DNA from: an uncultured Clostridia bacterium
GTDB taxonomy: Bacteria; Bacillota; Clostridia; TANB77; CAG-508
Reading direction: 5' to 3'
NCBI GenBank assembly: GCA_948875265.1
Contig: CAQRYF010000070.1
Coordinates: forward strand, 1-6,008
DNA: 6,008 bases
Shown: in pieces, positions 1 through 5,419 of the stretch
How positions within the stretch are numbered: position 1 is the stretch's first letter
Layout of the letters: the number at the start of each line of letters is the position of its first letter
Translations under genes and position numbers: made by a program
The notes under the pieces: generated by a model
Told to the model about the DNA's origin: nothing
Database searches by the model: none
The model's input: the letters and a program-made list of their open reading frames with translations, nothing else

Positions 1-20
1 TTTATAAATAAAATAATATT

Positions 21-26
21 AGGAGG
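21..26 (+). promoter_or_regulatory. Ribosome binding site of lemA
   Basis: AGGAGG lies 7 bases before the ATG at 34 and fixes the lemA start. The preceding 20 bases are all A and T apart from nothing recognisable; no complete promoter can be defined because the window begins here. Confidence 0.85.
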
Positions 27-33
27 AATAATT

Positions 34-594
34 ATGAAAAACAAAAAATCAATAGCAATAATAGCAATTGTGGCAATTGTTATTATAGGATGTATAATTA
101 GCTACAATGGACTAGTTTCTAAATCAGAAAATGTAGAAAGTAAATTATCTGATTTAGATATAACTTTACAAAGGAGAGCAGACTTAATACCAAATTTAGT
201 AAATACGGTAAAAGGATATACTAATCATGAAAATGAAGTAATAGAAAAAGTTACTACTGCTAGAACAAAATTAGTAAATGCTTCAACTATAGAAGAAAAA
301 GCAACAGCCAATGATGAGCTTTCTAGTTCTTTAAAGTCATTATCTGTAATTGTTGAAAATTATCCAGATTTAAAATCATCACAAAATTTTATTCAACTAT
401 CAGATGAATTAGCAGGAACAGAAAATAGAATTGCAGTAGCTAGAAGAGATTATAACAAAGCAGTAAAAGAATATAATTTAAAAATAAAGAAATTCCCTAG
501 CAGTATTTTTGCAGGAATGTTTGGATTTGAAAAGACAGAGTATTTTGAAGCAGATGAATCAAGCAAGGAGGTACCAAGTGTTAACTTTGAATAA
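34..594 (+). CDS. lemA: LemA family membrane-anchored protein
   Basis: A 186-residue LemA-family protein, the usual length for the family. Residues 7-24 form a single hydrophobic segment after a Lys-rich N-terminus; the rest is a helical extracytoplasmic or membrane-associated domain. Visible family signatures are RRADLIPNLVNTVKGY at 47-62, a YPDLKSSQNF segment at 110-119, and GTENRIAVARRDYNKAV at 128-144. The molecular role of LemA proteins in bacteria is not settled; they often neighbour TPM-domain proteins, as here, which suggests a shared envelope function (inference). Residues 17-20 read I-I-G-C, which fits a lipobox, so C20 could be lipid-modified instead of the segment acting as a plain anchor. 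The gene overlaps the next one by 17 bases. Confidence 0.93.
   Translation: MKNKKSIAIIAIVAIVIIGCIISYNGLVSKSENVESKLSDLDITLQRRADLIPNLVNTVKGYTNHENEVIEKVTTARTKLVNASTIEEKATANDELSSSLKSLSVIVENYPDLKSSQNFIQLSDELAGTENRIAVARRDYNKAVKEYNLKIKKFPSSIFAGMFGFEKTEYFEADESSKEVPSVNFE
565..571 (+). promoter_or_regulatory. Ribosome binding site that sets a GTG start
   Basis: AAGGAGG lies inside the end of lemA, 6 bases before the GTG at 578. It decides the start of the TPM-domain gene: the in-frame ATG at 509 has no comparable site and would add 23 residues ahead of the signal peptide. Confidence 0.85.
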
Positions 595-1474
595 AAAGAT
601 AATAATTACAATGCTTTCAATTATTTTTATATTAGTGCCAATATTGACTTTTGCAATAGTAAATCCAACCTCTGAATTCTATGTAAATGATTATGCAAAT
701 ATATTGAGTAATGAGACAGAAAGTTATATTATTAAAGTTAATGAGAGTTTATATAGTCAAACAGAATCTCAAGTGGTTGTTGTAACTGTTCAAGACCTAG
801 GAGAAAAAAATATAGAAGAATATGCGACAGAGCTTTTTAGAACTTATGGAATAGGAGACAAAAACAAAGATAACGGATTACTAATATTGCTTGCTTTAGA
901 AGAAAGAAAAATTAGAGTTGAAGTAGGATATGGATTAGAAGGAATATTACCAGATGCAAAAACAGGAAGAATTCAGGATGAATATATAATACCATATTTA
1001 AAAAATAATAATTGGGACGAAGGAATTAAAAATGGATTTAATGCTTTTATAAATATAATTAGTAAAGAATATAATGTAGAAGTGGGAGCTGATGAAGTAG
1101 AAGACACAGCTAATAGTGGATTATTAAATTCCCCTATTCTTCCATTTATATTCATAGGAACACCAATTTTAGGAAATATCATAGGAAAGAAATTAAAAGA
1201 TTTAGAAAAAAATCAAAAGATTACAGTTTCGGCAATTTATATTATAATAACTACAATAATAATGATATTATTATTTAAAGAATTCGCACTAATATTTATA
1301 TTTTCAGTATTAAATATATTAGGGTTATATTCTGGAATGTCATCAAGTAGTGGTGGAAGAGGTGGACCACCATATGATAGATATAATGATAGATGGAATG
1401 ATAATGACTTTTCAGGAGGTTCTTCAGGTGGAGGAGGATCTTCAGGCGGTGGAGGAAGTACTAGAAGTTTTTAA
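578..1474 (+). CDS. TPM-domain (YgcG-type) membrane protein with Gly-rich tail
   Basis: A 298-residue protein read from a GTG start. A signal peptide covers about residues 1-26 (Lys 6-7, hydrophobic core 8-23, likely cleavage after T-F-A at 26). A TPM domain follows at about 33-165, with the typical opening FYVNDYANILS and the core segments DNGLLILLA and VEVGYGLEGILPD. Three hydrophobic segments at about 186-203, 216-233 and 236-253 place it in the membrane with the TPM domain outside. The tail (259-298) is rich in Gly, Ser, Asp and Arg and ends in GGSSGGGG repeats and STRSF, typical of YgcG relatives. The family has been linked to photosystem repair in plants (TLP18.3/Psb32), but its bacterial function is unclear. 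It is coupled to lemA by a 17-base overlap and shares its transcript. Its start is well supported; its biochemical role is not. Confidence 0.9.
   Translation: MLTLNKKIIITMLSIIFILVPILTFAIVNPTSEFYVNDYANILSNETESYIIKVNESLYSQTESQVVVVTVQDLGEKNIEEYATELFRTYGIGDKNKDNGLLILLALEERKIRVEVGYGLEGILPDAKTGRIQDEYIIPYLKNNNWDEGIKNGFNAFINIISKEYNVEVGADEVEDTANSGLLNSPILPFIFIGTPILGNIIGKKLKDLEKNQKITVSAIYIIITTIIMILLFKEFALIFIFSVLNILGLYSGMSSSSGGRGGPPYDRYNDRWNDNDFSGGSSGGGGSSGGGGSTRSF
1415..1459 (+). repeat. Imperfect tandem repeat encoding GGSSGGGG units
   Basis: Two copies of a roughly 24-base unit (GGTTCTTCAGGTGGAGGA and GGATCTTCAGGCGGTGGA cores) encode residues 280-294 of the TPM-domain protein. It is the most G-rich stretch of this AT-rich window. 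Such tails are common in this family, so this is coding low complexity and not a mobile or regulatory repeat, though it could vary in length by slippage. Confidence 0.7.
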
Positions 1475-1495
1475 TATGAATTTATAAAAATGGTA

Positions 1496-1524
1496 TTGAC
1501 AAATTAAATTCTATAATATAGAAT
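1496..1524 (+). promoter_or_regulatory. Promoter of the perR-rubrerythrin operon
   Basis: A perfect -35 TTGACA at 1496-1501 and a -10 TAGAAT (5 of 6) at 1519-1524 are separated by 17 bases, a strong sigma-A arrangement. Transcription would begin near 1531. The 92-base gap between the TPM gene and perR contains this promoter, two palindromes and the ribosome binding site; no terminator is seen for the upstream pair, so read-through from lemA is possible. Confidence 0.8.
1508..1524. promoter_or_regulatory. Palindromic operator over the -10 box
   Basis: A perfect 8-1-8 inverted repeat, ATTCTATA-A-TATAGAAT, covers the spacer and the whole -10 element. A repressor bound here would block RNA polymerase. 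The odd-length symmetry fits Fur-family operators (Bacillus PerR box TTATAATNATTATAA), though only 4 of 7 bases per half match that consensus. The obvious candidate ligand is the PerR-type protein encoded just downstream, giving autorepression (inference). Confidence 0.55.
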
Positions 1525-1530
1525 AAAACA

Positions 1531-1553
1531 AAATTAGGAATAATTCCTAATTT
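1531..1553. promoter_or_regulatory. Second palindrome at the expected transcription start
   Basis: A perfect 11-1-11 inverted repeat with half-site AAATTAGGAAT, centred on 1542. Its core AATAATT matches the AATNATT core shared by Fur, PerR and Zur boxes. It begins about where transcription should start and ends one base before the ribosome binding site. It may be a second operator, or in the RNA a 5' hairpin (9-base stem, 5-base loop) that affects mRNA stability or access to the ribosome binding site. No T-run follows, so it is not a terminator. Confidence 0.5.
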
Positions 1554-1566
1554 AAAGGAGAGATTT

Positions 1567-1947
1567 ATGAATAACTATTCCAAACAAAGGGAATTAATAC
1601 TAGAAGTTATAAAAAATAATCTAATACATCCTACTGCTGAAGAAATCTATAACTTAGTAATTAAAGAAGAACCCACAATCAGTAAAAGTACAGTATACAG
1701 AAACATTAATATTTTACTAGAACAAGGAGAAATTATTAAAATTACTATGAGTATAGGTCCAGACAGATATGATTATATGTATGAACAACATCAACATGCT
1801 ATCTGTAAAAGATGTGGAAAAGTATATGATTTTTCTTATAACTTTAACTTAGAAGTTATCTCAAATATTATTAAAGAGCAAACCGAAAAGAACTTTGAAA
1901 TTAATAATATAACTATTGATGGAATATGTGAAAAATGTAAATCATAA
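1567..1947 (+). CDS. perR: PerR-type peroxide-sensing Fur-family repressor
   Basis: A 126-residue Fur-family regulator. The winged-helix DNA-binding part spans about 1-65, with the recognition-helix motif SKSTVYRNINIL at 39-50, and the metal/dimerisation domain spans 66-126. Ligands equivalent to the Bacillus subtilis PerR regulatory site are all present: H21, D69, H75, H77 and D88. The Asp pair (D69, D88) favours PerR over Fur or Zur. A structural zinc site is formed by C80-x2-C83 and C121-x2-C124. In PerR, Fe(II)-dependent oxidation of the His ligands by peroxide releases the repressor from DNA (known for the family). AAAGGAG at 1554-1560 supports the ATG; no earlier in-frame start exists before a stop at 1519. 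The N-terminus is about 16 residues shorter than B. subtilis PerR and lacks most of the first helix. It is followed 23 bases later by rubrerythrin, a usual PerR target in anaerobes. Confidence 0.9.
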   Translation: MNNYSKQRELILEVIKNNLIHPTAEEIYNLVIKEEPTISKSTVYRNINILLEQGEIIKITMSIGPDRYDYMYEQHQHAICKRCGKVYDFSYNFNLEVISNIIKEQTEKNFEINNITIDGICEKCKS

Positions 1948-1955
1948 AAAATGAT

Positions 1956-1962
1956 AAGGAGG
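1956..1962 (+). promoter_or_regulatory. Ribosome binding site of rubrerythrin
   Basis: AAGGAGG lies 8 bases before the ATG at 1971, a near-ideal site suggesting strong translation. No separate promoter is visible in the 23-base gap after perR. Confidence 0.8.
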
Positions 1963-1970
1963 AAATTTGA

Positions 1971-2510
1971 ATGGAATTAAAAGGAAGTAAAACAGAGAAA
2001 AATTTAATGGAGGCTTTTGCAGGAGAATCTCAAGCTAGAAATAAATATACTTATTTTGCAAGCAAAGCGAAAAAAGAAGGATATGAGCAAATAGCTGCTA
2101 TATTCCAAGAAACAGCTGACAATGAAAAAGAACATGCTAAAATGTGGTTTAAATTATTACAAGGTGGAGATATAAAAACAACATCAGAAAACTTAAAAGC
2201 TGCAGCTGAAGGAGAAAATTACGAATGGACAGATATGTATGATAGAATGGCTAAAGAAGCTAAAGAAGAAGGATTTGACCATATTGCATTTTTATTCGAA
2301 GAAGTAGCAAAAATAGAAAAAGAACATGAAGAAAGATATAAAAAATTATTAGAAAATGTAGAAGATGGATTAGTATTTAGTAAAGATGGAGATAGAATTT
2401 GGAAATGTAGAAATTGTGGACATATAGTAATTGGAAAATCAGCTCCAGAAATTTGTCCAGTATGTGCTCATCCAAAAGCTTATTTTGAAATAAAAGCAGA
2501 AAATTATTAA
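1971..2510 (+). CDS. rbr: Rubrerythrin (NADH-linked peroxidase)
   Basis: A 179-residue cytoplasmic rubrerythrin that reduces hydrogen peroxide to water in anaerobes, using electrons from a rubredoxin-type donor. The N-terminal ferritin-like four-helix domain (about 1-130) carries the diiron ligands: E19, E52-x2-H55, E82-x2-E85 and E116-x2-H119. The C-terminal rubredoxin-like domain (about 140-179) holds the Fe(Cys)4 site C146-x2-C149 and C162-x2-C165. The domain order is that of classical rubrerythrin; reverse rubrerythrins have the rubredoxin domain first. It lies second in an operon behind perR and is closed by an intrinsic terminator, so its expression should be derepressed by peroxide through PerR (inference from context). 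Length and all metal ligands are intact. Confidence 0.96.
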   Translation: MELKGSKTEKNLMEAFAGESQARNKYTYFASKAKKEGYEQIAAIFQETADNEKEHAKMWFKLLQGGDIKTTSENLKAAAEGENYEWTDMYDRMAKEAKEEGFDHIAFLFEEVAKIEKEHEERYKKLLENVEDGLVFSKDGDRIWKCRNCGHIVIGKSAPEICPVCAHPKAYFEIKAENY

Positions 2511-2520
2511 AGCAAATAGA

Positions 2521-2548
2521 AGAAAGTGTTAAAGCACTTTCTTTTTTT
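2521..2548 (+). terminator. Intrinsic terminator of the perR-rbr operon
   Basis: The stem AGAAAGTG pairs with CACTTTCT around TTAAAG, and an inner T-G pair can shrink the loop to four bases. Seven T residues follow at 2542-2548. It begins 10 bases after the rubrerythrin stop, separating this unit from rsmE. Confidence 0.9.
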
Positions 2549-2557
2549 GTACCATTA

Positions 2558-2566
2558 TGTTATAAT
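2558..2566 (+). promoter_or_regulatory. Extended -10 promoter of the rsmE-gmk operon
   Basis: TGTTATAAT is a perfect extended -10 (TGnTATAAT). The position 17 bases upstream (2538-2543) reads TTTCTT, a poor -35 lying inside the terminator arm, so recognition would depend mainly on the extended -10. Transcription would begin around 2573, about 20 bases before the rsmE start. Confidence 0.7.
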
Positions 2567-2591
2567 AGCGACAAATAAAAAGGAGAAGATT

Positions 2592-3341
2592 ATGCCAAAA
2601 TTTTTTGTAAATGAAGAACAAATAGATAAAAATAAAATACAAATAACAGGTAGTGATGTTAACCATATAAAAAATGTTTTAAGAGAAAAAATAGGAAATA
2701 AAATAACAATATGTAATACATTAACTGCACAAGACTATATTTGTGAAATTACAAAAATACAAGAAGAAAGTATTTGTTGTAATATTGTAGAAAAACTAGA
2801 AACAAATGTAGAAACAAATATAAAAGTAACAATATTTCAGGGATTACCTAAATCAGATAAAATGGAATTAGTAATACAAAAGTCTGTTGAGTTAGGCGTT
2901 TACGATATAACACCTGTTGAAATGAAAAGATGTGTTGTTAAATTAAATGAAAAAGATAAAATAAAAAAAATTCAAAGATGGCAAAAGATTTCAGAAGTAG
3001 CAGCAAAACAATGTGGAAGAGGTATTATCCCACAAATAAATAATGTAGTTAATATTAAAAATATTTGTAATTTATGCAAAGAATATGATATAGTATTATT
3101 AGCTTATGAAAATGAAAAGGAAAATACTATAAAACAAGAATTAGAAAATATAAAAAAAATTAATAAAGATGAATTAAAAATTGCTATAATAATTGGTCCA
3201 GAAGGTGGAATAGATAATGCAGAAGCTAAGCAGTTAAGCGATGCAGGAGCTAAAATCATTACTCTAGGAAAAAGAATATTAAGAACAGAAACAGTAGCCT
3301 TAAATGTTCTTAGTATTATTATGTACGAACTAGAGAACTAG
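2592..3341 (+). CDS. rsmE: 16S rRNA (uracil-1498-N3)-methyltransferase RsmE
   Basis: A 249-residue SPOUT-class methyltransferase that transfers a methyl group from S-adenosylmethionine to N3 of U1498 in 16S rRNA of the small subunit. An N-terminal PUA-like RNA-binding domain (about 1-70) opens with the typical GSDVNHIKNVLR segment at 20-31. The knotted SPOUT domain (about 75-245) holds QGLPKSDKMELVIQKSVELG at 83-102, SEVAAKQCGR, the cofactor-loop motif GPEGG at 202-206 and LGKRILRTET at 225-234. The ATG at 2592 is preceded by AAAGGAG at 6 bases. An in-frame ATG at 2526 lies inside the terminator and upstream of the promoter, so it is not used. It is the first gene of the operon. In many Firmicutes rsmE follows prmA (ribosomal protein L11 methyltransferase); prmA is absent from this window. 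Confidence 0.95.
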   Translation: MPKFFVNEEQIDKNKIQITGSDVNHIKNVLREKIGNKITICNTLTAQDYICEITKIQEESICCNIVEKLETNVETNIKVTIFQGLPKSDKMELVIQKSVELGVYDITPVEMKRCVVKLNEKDKIKKIQRWQKISEVAAKQCGRGIIPQINNVVNIKNICNLCKEYDIVLLAYENEKENTIKQELENIKKINKDELKIAIIIGPEGGIDNAEAKQLSDAGAKIITLGKRILRTETVALNVLSIIMYELEN

Positions 3342-3350
3342 GAGGAAGCA

Positions 3351-4031
3351 ATGAAAGAAAAAACAATAGAAGAAGTAAAAGATAATATTGTACAAAAAAA
3401 GAAAAAAGAAAAATTGCCAAAAGAAATATCACAAGAAATATTAAAAAAAATATTTAAAAATTTACTAAAGGCTATATGTATTATGATATATTTTGTAGTT
3501 TTGAACTTAGCATATACTAAAATAAAATCAGAAAGACTTATTGGAGATATACAAGTATTTTCAGGTATGTTTCTGTTATCTGGAATATTAGCTTTAGAAA
3601 AAGCGTATAAAAAGGATAGTGGTGAAATTGCAATTTCTGCTATAGAATTGATATTTATGTCATTACATACTTTATCAATAATACATGTAATAAACTTATT
3701 TAAATATGATTTTAGGACATATTTATTAACTTCATCATATATATTCTCAATATATTATGTATTAAAATCAATTATATTATATACAAAAGGAAGAAGAGAA
3801 TATTTAAAAACATTAAGTGATATTTCAGATATTGTAAAAAAAGATGAACCAATAAAAAAAGAAGCAAAAAAGAGAAATACCACAGTAATAGAAGATGAAG
3901 AAAATAAAAAAGAAGAAAAATTAAAAGAAAGTAAAGAAAAAGTAAAAAAACAAAAAGAAGATAATAAAAAAGAAAATAAACCCCAAAAAAGAAGGGGAAG
4001 ACAAAAAAAAGAGGTAAAAGTAAATGATTAA
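3351..4031 (+). CDS. Unrecognised four-helix membrane protein with Lys/Glu-rich tail
   Basis: I do not recognise this 226-residue protein. A charged N-terminal stretch (1-37, with a KKKKEK cluster) is followed by four hydrophobic segments at about 38-55, 63-82, 93-117 and 124-144, then a strongly charged tail from about 147 to 226 made mostly of Lys and Glu and ending in a basic KRRGRQKK patch. Both ends are predicted to be cytoplasmic given an even number of helices and the positive charges. Such a tail could bind RNA, ribosomes or acidic partners, but this is speculation. The start follows TAGGAGG, which overlaps the rsmE stop; the 3' end overlaps yicC by 8 bases. Tight packing on both sides shows it is a real translated member of this operon. 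The tail is extremely A-rich in DNA and may be poorly conserved. Confidence 0.85.
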   Translation: MKEKTIEEVKDNIVQKKKKEKLPKEISQEILKKIFKNLLKAICIMIYFVVLNLAYTKIKSERLIGDIQVFSGMFLLSGILALEKAYKKDSGEIAISAIELIFMSLHTLSIIHVINLFKYDFRTYLLTSSYIFSIYYVLKSIILYTKGRREYLKTLSDISDIVKKDEPIKKEAKKRNTTVIEDEENKKEEKLKESKEKVKKQKEDNKKENKPQKRRGRQKKEVKVND

Positions 4032-4899
4032 AAGTATGACAGGATATGGCAAAGCAAACCTATCTAAAAATTTAAGAGAATATCAAATAGAAATAAAAAG
4101 CGTTAATCACAGATATCTTGATATATCAGTAAAAATGCCAAGAACATTAAGCTATCTTGAAGAAGATATAAAAAAAGTAGTTTCTTCAAAGGTGAAAAGA
4201 GGCAAAATAGATGTATTTGTTACATTTGAAAATAATTCAACTGAAGGGAAAGATATAAAAATCAATACAGAAATTGCAAAAATATATATCAATGAATTAA
4301 AAAAGTTAGCTAAGCAAGAAAATATTTTATCTAATATAGAAGTGACAGAAATATCTAAATATCCAGATGTTTTAAGTATAAAAACAACTCAAGACGACGA
4401 TGCTATTAAACAAGAAGTAATTGAAGTAACTGATATGGCAGTAGATAGGTTAATTAATATGAGACAAATAGAAGGAAAGAAAATGGTAGAAGATTTATTA
4501 GCTAGAATAGATGTAATAATAGGTAAAATAAAAGAAATATCTTCACTTTCTACTGGACTTATTGAAGAATATGTAGTAAAATTAGAGGGCAGAATAAAAG
4601 AAATACTAAAAAATCAAGAAATTGATCAAGCAAGACTTGCTCAAGAAGTTGTAATATATGCAGATAAATGTTCAATTCAAGAAGAAGTTACAAGATTAGA
4701 TAGTCATATATCACAATTTGAAAATCTTTTAAACTCTGACGAAGCTGTAGGAAAGAAATTAGATTTTATCATTCAAGAAATGAACAGAGAGACTAATACA
4801 ATAGGCTCAAAAGCAAACAATCTAGAAATAACTAACGGAGTTATAGATATTAAAACAGAAATAGAGAACATAAGAGAACAAGTTCAAAATATAGAATAG
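4024..4899 (+). CDS. yicC: YicC/YloC family endoribonuclease
   Basis: A 291-residue YicC-family protein of normal length. The N-terminal YicC-like domain opens with the hallmark MIKSMTGYGKA (1-11) and continues with IKSVNHRYLDISVKMPR (about 24-40) and KRGKIDVFVTFE. The C-terminal DUF1732 domain ends with GKKLDFIIQEMNRETNTIGSK and a coiled-coil-like stretch. Family members in E. coli (YicC) and B. subtilis (YloC) have been reported to have endoribonuclease activity and to affect small-RNA or mRNA turnover (known for the family, not shown here). Its ATG overlaps the stop region of the membrane protein gene by 8 bases (ATGATTAA), with a modest GAGG site 9 bases upstream, so translational coupling is likely. 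The neighbours remA, rpoZ and gmk match the conserved Firmicutes yloC cluster. Confidence 0.95.
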   Translation: MIKSMTGYGKANLSKNLREYQIEIKSVNHRYLDISVKMPRTLSYLEEDIKKVVSSKVKRGKIDVFVTFENNSTEGKDIKINTEIAKIYINELKKLAKQENILSNIEVTEISKYPDVLSIKTTQDDDAIKQEVIEVTDMAVDRLINMRQIEGKKMVEDLLARIDVIIGKIKEISSLSTGLIEEYVVKLEGRIKEILKNQEIDQARLAQEVVIYADKCSIQEEVTRLDSHISQFENLLNSDEAVGKKLDFIIQEMNRETNTIGSKANNLEITNGVIDIKTEIENIREQVQNIE

Positions 4900-4914
4900 A
4901 AAGGGATTGATTGT

Positions 4915-5193
4915 ATGCAATTAGTAAATATAGGATTTGGAAATATAGTTTCAGCAGAAAGGATAGTGGCAATTGTAAGCCCAGAATCAGCACCTATAAA
5001 AAGAATGGTGCAAGAAGCAAAAGACAATAAAACAGCAGTAGATGCTACTTATGGAAGAAGAACAAGAGCTGTATTAATTATGGATTCAGGACATATTATT
5101 TTATCAGCAGTTCAACCAGAAACTGTTGGAGGAAGAATTGATAAGACAATGTCACAAGATGATAGTAAACAAACAACTGAAGTTGTTAAATAA
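4915..5193 (+). CDS. remA: RemA family DNA-binding regulator
   Basis: A 92-residue RemA (YlzA, DUF370) protein. In B. subtilis, RemA activates extracellular-matrix and osmoprotection genes by binding DNA as a ring-shaped oligomer (established there). The family signatures are strong: NIGFGNIVSAERIVAIVSPE at 5-24, SAPIKRM at 25-31, DATYGRRTRAV at 43-53 and ILSAVQPETV at 62-71. From memory of the B. subtilis protein, R16 corresponds to its R18 and R48-R49 to R50-R51, residues tied to DNA binding. Residues 76-92 form a polar tail that looks unstructured. AAAGGG at 4900-4905 serves as the ribosome site, 9 bases upstream and starting right after the yicC stop. What it controls in this organism is unknown; many RemA-bearing clostridia lack the Bacillus matrix genes. 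Confidence 0.95.
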   Translation: MQLVNIGFGNIVSAERIVAIVSPESAPIKRMVQEAKDNKTAVDATYGRRTRAVLIMDSGHIILSAVQPETVGGRIDKTMSQDDSKQTTEVVK

Positions 5194-5230
5194 ATTTAAA
5201 ACAATAAGAAATAAAGGAGAGGATTTTAAA

Positions 5231-5419
5231 ATGATGGTAAAACCAAGTGTTACAGAATTATTAACAAAAGCTGCTAATAGATATGAATTAGTAATTGCAA
5301 CAGCAAGACGTGCAAGACAAATAGCTCAAGGAGATGAAGCAAAAACTAGTGTTAAAGAAGATTCGCCAGTTACTTTAGCAGCAAATGAAATAGCTGAAGG
5401 GAAGGTAAATATATGCTAG
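5231..5419 (+). CDS. rpoZ: DNA-directed RNA polymerase omega subunit
   Basis: A 62-residue omega subunit, at the short end for Firmicutes. Omega binds the beta-prime subunit and helps assemble and stabilise RNA polymerase. Family features are KPSVTELL at 4-11, NRYELVIATARRARQIA at 16-32 and SPVTLAANEIAEGKV at 45-59. The start is the first of two adjacent ATG codons, with GGAGAGG at 5216-5222 giving an 8-base spacer; an in-frame ATG at 5126 lies inside remA and would add 35 non-homologous residues. The final N-I-C and stop are shaped by the 7-base overlap with gmk (ATGCTAG), so the two are probably translationally coupled. The B. subtilis order is gmk then rpoZ; here it is reversed. Confidence 0.93.
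   Translation: MMVKPSVTELLTKAANRYELVIATARRARQIAQGDEAKTSVKEDSPVTLAANEIAEGKVNIC

Noticed and set aside
973..1182. Reverse-strand open frame within the TPM-domain gene
   Set aside because: It is antisense to a well-supported gene, has no ribosome site or recognisable protein features, and is expected by chance.
2526..2591. N-terminal extension of RsmE starting at ATG 2526
   Set aside because: It would start inside the terminator hairpin, upstream of the promoter, has no ribosome site, and adds residues with no RsmE similarity; ATG 2592 has a good site.
3981..3997. CCCC...GGGG mini-hairpin shortly before the yicC start
   Set aside because: The stem is only four pairs around a nine-base loop and it encodes part of the basic tail of the membrane protein; no T-run follows.
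3820..4020. A-rich tail region of the membrane protein as a non-coding or frameshifted stretch
   Set aside because: The frame stays open through to an 8-base overlap with yicC and encodes a consistent Lys/Glu composition; nothing indicates a broken reading frame, and the A-runs alone are weak evidence for slippage.
5126..5230. N-terminal extension of the omega subunit starting at ATG 5126
   Set aside because: The extension lies over the remA 3' end and carries no omega features; the ATG at 5231 has a ribosome site and begins at the conserved sequence.
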